Shown here one piece after another: positions 1 through 5,176 of a stretch of DNA of 6,386 nt. Origin of the DNA: JANMZR01 sp031383555 (GTDB lineage Bacteria; Bacteroidota; Bacteroidia; Cytophagales; Spirosomataceae); the NCBI GenBank assembly GCA_031383555.1, contig JANMZR010000312.1, positions 1 through 6,386 of the forward strand, in the 5' to 3' direction. Position numbers and translations under genes: made by a program. Position 1 is the stretch's first letter. Each line of letters starts with the position of its first letter. A model generated the notes under the pieces. That model made no database searches. It saw nothing but the letters and a program-made list of their open reading frames with translations, and was not told the origin of the DNA.

Positions 1-1287
1 GATTACTTCCATAAAGGTCTTGAACTTGCTAAAAAAACCAATAATCTTCGATTTTACGCTTTATATTCTCAATCTTTTGCAGAATTTTTCCAAAAGACTA
101 ATCAGCTTGATTCCTGTATTTATTATGCCAAAAAGGGCTTGAAAGCGGCACAATTGATTGATTATACAAAGGGAATTTTGGAAAATAGCAGTCTTTTAGC
201 AGAAATTTATGACACCAAAGATGCAAAAGAGGCACTTCGTTATTACAAATTGGCAAATACAGCCAAAGAAAGTTTGTTTGGTGCTGGAAATATACAAGCA
301 ATACAAACCTTGATTGCCCAAGAAGAAGCCCGCCAAAAAGAAATTGAAGATGCAAAATTAGCTTACGATAATCAATTAAAACAATATGGCTTGTTAGCAG
401 GTTTGGCAATACTTCTGCTTGTAGCTTTCTTTCTTTATCGAAATAGCCAAAAGGAAAAGAAAGCAAAGAATTTATTGCAAGAGCAAAAAGATAAAGTAGA
501 AGCCACTCTATCGCAACTCAAATCCACACAAGCCCAACTCATCCAATCCGAAAAACTTGCCAGTTTAGGCGAACTCACCGCAGGCATTGCCCATGAGATT
601 CAGAATCCGTTGAATTTTGTCAATAACTTCTCGGAGGTTTCTTCAGAATTGGTTACTGAAATGAAGGAGGAATTGGCAGTTGGCAATAAGCAAATGGCCA
701 ATGAAATTGCAGATGACTTAAAGCAAAATTTGGAGAAAATCACCTTGCATGGCAAACGGGCAAGCTCCATCGTAAAAGGAATGCTCGAACATTCCAAAGC
801 CAGTTCAGGAGAAAAAGAACTGACTGATATCAATGCTTTGGCAGATGAATATTTGCGATTGGCTTATCATGGATTGAGAGCAAAAGATAAAGATTTCAAC
901 TCAGACTTCAAAACAGATTTCGACCCCAATCTGCCTAAAATTGCAGTCATTCCTCAGGATACAGGAAGAGTGCTTTTAAATCTAATCAACAATGCATTCT
1001 GGGCAGTAAAAACCGTCGAAAAGCCTTTGGTAACAGTAAAAACTGAGCAGACAGTCGATCAAATAATCCTAAAAGTAAGCGACAACGGCACAGGAATGAC
1101 CGAAGAAATAAAAGCCAAAATCTTTCAACCCTTTTTCACCACCAAACCAACTGGCCAAGGCACAGGTTTGGGGCTTAGTTTGGCGTATGATATTGTGACC
1201 AAGGGGCATGATGGTACTTTGGAAGTAGAAAAGAACGAAGGCGAAGGAACAATGTTTATTGTAAAATTACCTATTAAAACTATTTAA
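1..1287 (+). CDS. TPR sensor histidine kinase, copy 1 (5' end outside window)
   Basis: The frame is open from base 1 to the TAA at 1285-1287, giving 428 residues. Alignment with copy 2 puts the first codon at about residue 222 of a full protein, so the signal peptide and about four TPR units are missing. The TTG at 139 lies inside a TPR and is not the true start. Visible in order: the end of one TPR, two full TPRs (about 55-280), a charged helix, a transmembrane helix (385-438), a 26-residue coiled-coil linker, and an H-box with phosphoacceptor His at 592-594. The HATPase_c domain follows, with N-box Asn at 991-993, G1 Asp at 1081-1083 and G2 GTGLGL at 1159-1176. All residues expected for autophosphorylation are present. 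The family is known as membrane sensor kinases that phosphorylate a separate response regulator; the ligand and partner cannot be read here. One oddity is KGHDGT near the C-terminus, where copies 2 and 3 have KGHGGT. It lies two bases upstream of copy 2 and probably shares its transcript. Confidence 0.95.
   Translation, partial: DYFHKGLELAKKTNNLRFYALYSQSFAEFFQKTNQLDSCIYYAKKGLKAAQLIDYTKGILENSSLLAEIYDTKDAKEALRYYKLANTAKESLFGAGNIQAIQTLIAQEEARQKEIEDAKLAYDNQLKQYGLLAGLAILLLVAFFLYRNSQKEKKAKNLLQEQKDKVEATLSQLKSTQAQLIQSEKLASLGELTAGIAHEIQNPLNFVNNFSEVSSELVTEMKEELAVGNKQMANEIADDLKQNLEKITLHGKRASSIVKGMLEHSKASSGEKELTDINALADEYLRLAYHGLRAKDKDFNSDFKTDFDPNLPKIAVIPQDTGRVLLNLINNAFWAVKTVEKPLVTVKTEQTVDQIILKVSDNGTGMTEEIKAKIFQPFFTTKPTGQGTGLGLSLAYDIVTKGHDGTLEVEKNEGEGTMFIVKLPIKTI
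286..368 (+). repeat. 83-base near-identical repeat, copy 1 member
   Basis: These bases, coding for the membrane-proximal helix after the last TPR, match 2238-2320 of copy 2 with a single difference (base 324). Copies 3 and 4 have a different sequence at the equivalent place. Confidence 0.9.
517..1287 (+). repeat. conserved kinase module, unit 1
   Basis: This is the repeated kinase-coding block of copy 1, from the LKS motif to the stop. The first 40 residues from STQAQL through NFSEVS are identical in copies 1, 2 and 3, as are the 16 residues HGKRASSIVKGMLEHS. The homologous blocks are at 2469-3251 and 4400-5176. Confidence 0.9.
1156..1202 (+). repeat. 47-base exact repeat, copy 1 member
   Basis: These bases cover the G2 box of HATPase_c (GTGLGL and following residues) and are identical to 5039-5085 in copy 3. 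Copy 2 encodes nearly the same residues at 3114-3160 but with several synonymous differences. Confidence 0.9.
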
Positions 1288-1292
1288 AAATG
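1270..1292 (+). promoter_or_regulatory. copy 1/copy 2 junction, A/T-rich start without Shine-Dalgarno
   Basis: The copy 1 stop and copy 2 ATG are separated by two bases. The upstream bases are A/T-rich (ATTAAAACTATTTAAAA) with no GGAG-like motif. This is usual for Bacteroidota, where A-rich upstream sequence replaces the Shine-Dalgarno motif. The spacing fits re-initiation by the terminating ribosome. Confidence 0.6.
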
Positions 1293-3251
1293 AAAGTATC
1301 AGCATTCACCATTTTTCTGGCACTCATAAGCTCTTGTGTCTTTGCACAAGACCGACAAGTAATTGACAGCTTAAAACACGAATTGGCTATTGCCAAAAAC
1401 GACACTAGCCGTGTAATGATAATGGCGGCCCTATGTGAGAGGTACCGATCCAACAAGCCCGACTCAGCCGTATTTTTTGGAGAAAAAGGAATGGCATTGG
1501 CTAAAAAAATAAAATTTCCAAAAGGCATGGTTCGTAATACTACTTATTATGGGTTTGTTATGCGTGATTTAGGAAATTTGCCTAAATCAATGGCTATGCA
1601 ATTCAAGGCACTCCAAATAGCGAAGGAAAATAATTTGCTAGAAGAAACTGGAACACCATTAAATTTTTTAGGTGGCGATTATAATAATTTAAAAGAATAT
1701 TCAAAAGCCTTGATATATTACAAACAGGCAAAGAAAATCTATGAAACCTATTTTCCTTCACATGAAAGATTGCCTATTATATTAACTAATATCTCAAAAG
1801 CATTTTTTAGTTTGAACCAATTTGATTCTGCCACCTACTACGTAAATCAAGCCTATAATATTTCAATTCAACGTAATATTAGCATTAGTCCTTTGATTTA
1901 TCAAAATCTTGCCCATATTCAAATTAAATTAGGGAAAAACCAGCTTGCTATTGATTATTTTCATAAAGGGCTTGCTCTTTCTCAAAAAAACAATAGTCAT
2001 CGAGTAACCGCTTTAATTTCTAATGATTTTGCAAAATTTTTCCAAAAGACCAATCAGCTGGATTCCTGCATTTATTATGCAAAAAAAGGCTTGGCAGACG
2101 CACAATTGATTGCTTTTAAACAGGGGATTTTGAATAATAGCAGTCTTTTAGCTGAAATATATGACACCAAAGATACCAAAGAGGCTCTACGTTATTTGAA
2201 GATGGCAAATGCCGCCAAAGAAAGTTTGTTTGGAGCAGGAAATATACAAGCAATACAAACCTTGATTGCCCAAGAGGAAGCCCGCCAAAAAGAAATTGAA
2301 GATGCAAAATTAGCTTACGAGAATCAATTAAGGCAATATGCCATGTTAGCAGGGTTAGCAATACTTCTACTAGTCGCTTTCTTTCTCTATCGCAACAATC
2401 AAAAAGAAAAGAATGCTAAAAATTTACTTCAAGAAAAAAATGAAGAAATTCAATCAACGTTATCAAAACTCAAATCCACCCAAGCCCAACTGATTCAATC
2501 TGAAAAACTCGCCTCTTTGGGCGAACTCACCGCAGGTATTGCCCACGAGATTCAAAACCCCTTGAATTTTGTCAATAACTTCTCGGAAGTTTCTGTTGAG
2601 ATTGCAAATGAGCTAAAAGAAGAAGCACAAAAACCCGAAATAGACAAAGAGCTTATCTTTGATTTAGCAACCGATTTAGCCCAAAACCAAGAAAAAATTA
2701 ACCTCCATGGCAAACGAGCAAGTAGTATTGTAAAAGGTATGCTCGAACACTCCAAAGCCAGTTCAGGCGAAAAAGAACTGACTGATATCAATGCTTTGGC
2801 TGAAGAATACCTCCGCCTTTCCTATCATGGATTAAGAGCAAAGGATAATGATTTTAACAGTGATTTTAGAACGGACTTTGATCCCAATTTGCCACAAGTG
2901 AATACAATCCCACAAGACATTGGAAGAGTGCTGTTGAATTTGATTAATAATGCTTTTTGGGCAGTAAAAACTGTTGAAAAACCTTTGGTGGTTGTAAAAA
3001 CTGAACATACCGAAAATCAAATCATCATCAAAGTAAGCGACTACGGCATTGGCATGACCGACGAAGTAAAAGCCAAAATATTCCAACCCTTTTTCACCAC
3101 CAAACCCACTGGGCAAGGTACAGGTTTAGGGCTGAGCTTGGCTTATGATATTATTACGAAGGGGCATGGCGGGACAATTGAGGTGGAGAGTGTGGAAGGC
3201 GAAGGAACGGATTTTTTTGTGAAATTACCTATTAAAAATAATTTAGTATGA
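1290..3251 (+). CDS. TPR sensor histidine kinase, copy 2 (complete, 653 aa)
   Basis: The ATG at 1290 follows the copy 1 stop by two bases and opens on a signal peptide (residues 1-19, cleavage VFA|QD), which supports this start. Seven TPR-like units span about residues 42-315, many with the local form NQxDSxxYY. A charged helix (about 313-350) leads to a transmembrane segment (351-367). A 26-residue linker follows, then the H-box HEIQNPLNF with phosphoacceptor H419, and a second dimerisation helix containing HGKRASSIVKGMLEHS. HATPase_c has N-box N554, G1 D584-x-G-x-G, F-box PFF (600-602) and G2 GTGLGL (610-615). The expected role is ATP-dependent autophosphorylation of H419 in response to a signal at the extracytoplasmic TPRs, then transfer to an unidentified response regulator. 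Compared with copies 1 and 3, the stretch after the H-box differs and the H-to-G1 spacing is two residues longer, and G1 reads DYGIG instead of DNGTG. ISSC at 13-16 loosely resembles a lipobox, but signal peptidase I cleavage is favoured. Confidence 0.97.
   Translation: MKVSAFTIFLALISSCVFAQDRQVIDSLKHELAIAKNDTSRVMIMAALCERYRSNKPDSAVFFGEKGMALAKKIKFPKGMVRNTTYYGFVMRDLGNLPKSMAMQFKALQIAKENNLLEETGTPLNFLGGDYNNLKEYSKALIYYKQAKKIYETYFPSHERLPIILTNISKAFFSLNQFDSATYYVNQAYNISIQRNISISPLIYQNLAHIQIKLGKNQLAIDYFHKGLALSQKNNSHRVTALISNDFAKFFQKTNQLDSCIYYAKKGLADAQLIAFKQGILNNSSLLAEIYDTKDTKEALRYLKMANAAKESLFGAGNIQAIQTLIAQEEARQKEIEDAKLAYENQLRQYAMLAGLAILLLVAFFLYRNNQKEKNAKNLLQEKNEEIQSTLSKLKSTQAQLIQSEKLASLGELTAGIAHEIQNPLNFVNNFSEVSVEIANELKEEAQKPEIDKELIFDLATDLAQNQEKINLHGKRASSIVKGMLEHSKASSGEKELTDINALAEEYLRLSYHGLRAKDNDFNSDFRTDFDPNLPQVNTIPQDIGRVLLNLINNAFWAVKTVEKPLVVVKTEHTENQIIIKVSDYGIGMTDEVKAKIFQPFFTTKPTGQGTGLGLSLAYDIITKGHGGTIEVESVEGEGTDFFVKLPIKNNLV
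2238..2320 (+). repeat. 83-base near-identical repeat, copy 2 member
   Basis: This is the partner of 286-368 and codes for the charged helix just outside the membrane. The match includes synonymous positions, so it reflects recent duplication or gene conversion and not only protein constraint. Confidence 0.9.
2469..3251 (+). repeat. conserved kinase module, unit 2
   Basis: This is the kinase-coding block of copy 2, homologous to 517-1287 and 4400-5176. It is two codons longer between the H-box His and G1 Asp (165 codons against 163 in the other two). Bases 2739-2800 match 781-842 of copy 1 with two differences, which is close for paralogues whose sensor halves differ. Confidence 0.9.
3248..3251 (+). 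promoter_or_regulatory. ATGA stop-start overlap, copies 2 and 3
   Basis: The copy 3 ATG (3248-3250) and copy 2 TGA (3249-3251) share bases, the classic arrangement for translational coupling. No Shine-Dalgarno motif is visible in the A/T-rich sequence upstream. Confidence 0.75.
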
Positions 3252-5176
3252 AAACCCTAAGCCTTATTCTCTTTCTCGCACTTATTTGTAGTGGTGGTTT
3301 TGCTCAAAAATTAAATCCTATCGACAACTTAAGACAGGCATTGGCTATTGCTAAAAATGATAGCGGCCGGATAGAAATCATTAGGCGTTTGTCTCTTTAT
3401 TTTGATGGTGTCAGCCAAGATTCTTCTATGTTTTATATGAAGAAAGGGATGGATTTAGCAAAGAAAATTAATTTTCCATATGGTGAAGCAATCATGTCAG
3501 AAAAATATGGACACTTTTATTGGATTTCAGGCGATTACCCAAAAGCCTTATCTGTAGCATTTAGAGGGTTAAAAATTGCTGAAGCGATTCGCTCTCCAAG
3601 AGCAATACTTTTATGCACCAATATTATAGGTCTAGTTTATAGTGACTTAAAAGATTATGATGTAGCAATTGATTATTTTCAAAAAGCATTGAAAATAAAT
3701 GCTTCTGTTAAGAACATTACTATGGAGGCTAACCTATATGGAAATCTTCTTCGTACCTATAGAAATGCCAATCAATTGGATTCAGCGTTGGTCTATGCTA
3801 AAAAAATAGAAAACGATGAAAAGTTTTTCAAAGCAGGATCAAATACTCTATATACCTATATTGCTGATATACAATTTTATTTTAAAAACTATACAAAAGC
3901 TTTTCAAAATATACATAAATCCATTTTAATAAATAAAACTAAAAACGACCATCGTCAATTATCGACAGCCTATTTACAAATAGCGAAGTTTTTCAAAAAA
4001 CTAAATCAATCCGATTCATGTATTTTTTATGCAAAAAATGCCCTCTTTGAAGCACAATCTGTTGGTAGTATGAAGAACGTTTTAGAGTCAAGCAATATAT
4101 TGGCAGAGCTTTATGATTCAAAAAGCCTTAAAGAGGCGCTTTATTATAATAAAATTTCAAAGTCAGTAACTGAAGAACTTTATGGCGCCTCCAAAGTATT
4201 GGGTCTCCAAAAAATCATTGCTGACGAACAAAAACGCCAACGTGAAATTGAAGAAGAAAGAATAGTAAATCAAAATAGAGTAAAGCAATACGTTTTATTC
4301 ACAGGCATTGGGGTTTTGCTTCTTATTGCTTTTATACTCTATCGCAACAACCGCCAAAAACACAAAGCCAATGCTGTTTTAGAAAATACCCTCTCAAAAC
4401 TGAAATCCACCCAAGCTCAACTCATCCAATCCGAAAAACTCGCCAGCCTTGGCGAACTCACCGCAGGCATCGCCCATGAAATTCAAAACCCCTTGAATTT
4501 TGTCAATAATTTTTCGGAAGTGTCTGCTGAATTAGTTGAAGAAATGAATCAAGAATTAGACAAAGGTGAAGTCTTAGGAGCAAAAGAAATAGCAAATGAT
4601 TTAAAACAAAATTTAGAAAAAATTAACCTTCACGGCAAACGGGCAAGCAGTATCGTAAAAGGCATGTTGGAGCATTCAAGAACAAGCTCAGGTGAAAAAG
4701 AATTGATCGATATAAATAAATTGGCAGAAGAATATTTACGACTTTCATTTCATGGTTTAAGGGCAAAAGATAGCACTTTTAACTCAGATTTCAGAACAGA
4801 ATTCGATAAAAACCTCCCCAAAATAGAAGTCATTCCACAAGACATGGGGCGGGTGTTATTGAATTTGATAAACAATGCTTTTTATGCTGTGAAGAATGTC
4901 GAAAAACCTTTGGTGACAGTGAAAACTGAGCAAACAGAAAATCAAATTATTATCAAAGTAAGCGACAATGGCACAGGCATGGCCGAGGATGTGAAAGCCA
5001 AAATCTTCCAACCCTTTTTCACCACCAAACCTACTGGACAAGGCACAGGTTTGGGGCTTAGTTTGGCGTATGATATTGTGACCAAAGGCCATGGGGGGAC
5101 TTTGGAAGTTGAATCGACTGAGGGGGTCGGGTCGGAGTTTATTATTAGTTTACCTTTTAAAACCAATGTACAATGA
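3248..5176 (+). CDS. TPR sensor histidine kinase, copy 3 (complete, 642 aa)
   Basis: The start ATG overlaps the copy 2 stop in an ATGA (3248-3251), suggesting translational coupling. Residues 1-19 are a signal peptide (GFA|QK). Seven TPR-like units cover about 40-314, followed by a charged helix ending NQNRVKQY and a transmembrane segment (348-365). The cytoplasmic linker is only 19 residues, one heptad shorter than in copies 1 and 2. The dimerisation domain carries phosphoacceptor H410. HATPase_c has N-box N543, G1 D573-N-G-T-G and G2 GTGLGL (599-604), so the kinase looks intact. The sensor half is clearly diverged from copy 2, while the kinase half is nearly the same. The segment after the H-box (ELVEEMNQEL, then DLKQNLEK) resembles copy 1 more than copy 2. 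The role is inferred from architecture: an inner-membrane sensor kinase with an extracytoplasmic TPR input and a separate, unseen response regulator. Ligand and regulon are unknown. Confidence 0.97.
   Translation: MKTLSLILFLALICSGGFAQKLNPIDNLRQALAIAKNDSGRIEIIRRLSLYFDGVSQDSSMFYMKKGMDLAKKINFPYGEAIMSEKYGHFYWISGDYPKALSVAFRGLKIAEAIRSPRAILLCTNIIGLVYSDLKDYDVAIDYFQKALKINASVKNITMEANLYGNLLRTYRNANQLDSALVYAKKIENDEKFFKAGSNTLYTYIADIQFYFKNYTKAFQNIHKSILINKTKNDHRQLSTAYLQIAKFFKKLNQSDSCIFYAKNALFEAQSVGSMKNVLESSNILAELYDSKSLKEALYYNKISKSVTEELYGASKVLGLQKIIADEQKRQREIEEERIVNQNRVKQYVLFTGIGVLLLIAFILYRNNRQKHKANAVLENTLSKLKSTQAQLIQSEKLASLGELTAGIAHEIQNPLNFVNNFSEVSAELVEEMNQELDKGEVLGAKEIANDLKQNLEKINLHGKRASSIVKGMLEHSRTSSGEKELIDINKLAEEYLRLSFHGLRAKDSTFNSDFRTEFDKNLPKIEVIPQDMGRVLLNLINNAFYAVKNVEKPLVTVKTEQTENQIIIKVSDNGTGMAEDVKAKIFQPFFTTKPTGQGTGLGLSLAYDIVTKGHGGTLEVESTEGVGSEFIISLPFKTNVQ
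5039..5085 (+). repeat. 47-base exact repeat, copy 3 member
   Basis: This is the exact partner of 1156-1202, in the G2-box coding region of copy 3. The intervening copy 2 does not share the exact sequence. Confidence 0.9.
5173..5176 (+). promoter_or_regulatory. ATGA stop-start overlap, copies 3 and 4
   Basis: The copy 4 ATG (5173-5175) overlaps the copy 3 TGA (5174-5176) exactly as at the previous junction. The nearby ATG at 5166 is in another frame. The overlap and the signal peptide after 5173 fix the start. Confidence 0.75.

Larger units (their letters stand above)
4400..5176 (+). repeat. conserved kinase module, unit 3
   Basis: This is the kinase-coding block of copy 3, homologous to the blocks in copies 1 and 2. 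Its G2-box segment (5039-5085) is base-for-base identical to copy 1. The segment after the H-box also resembles copy 1 more than copy 2 at the protein level. Confidence 0.9.

Noticed and set aside
139..141. TTG as the start codon of copy 1
   Set aside because: The frame is open upstream to base 1 and encodes TPR sequence homologous to copy 2, so the true start lies before the window.
98..466. Minus-strand ORF of 122 codons, with a similar one at 2116-2361
   Set aside because: Both lie opposite the same conserved TPR/transmembrane coding region of copies 1 and 2. They recur because the plus strand is duplicated and show no domain or start signal of their own.
600..833. Minus-strand ORFs opposite the kinase domains (also 2552-2791, 2832-3116, 4856-5092 and 4942-5166)
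   Set aside because: They are shadows of the conserved kinase sequence. They recur at the same place in each unit and encode nothing recognisable.
1280..1300. Possible promoter or terminator at the copy 1/copy 2 junction
   Set aside because: The gap is two bases, there is no hairpin followed by a T-run, and no promoter pair could be picked out of the background A/T-richness.
1329..1340. Lipobox-like ISSC in the copy 2 signal peptide, suggesting a lipoprotein
   Set aside because: Copies 2, 3 and 4 share a signal peptidase I site after residue 19 (FA|Q or FS|Q), and the copy 3 peptide lacks a fitting lipobox. A lipid anchor is not needed in a protein with its own transmembrane helix.
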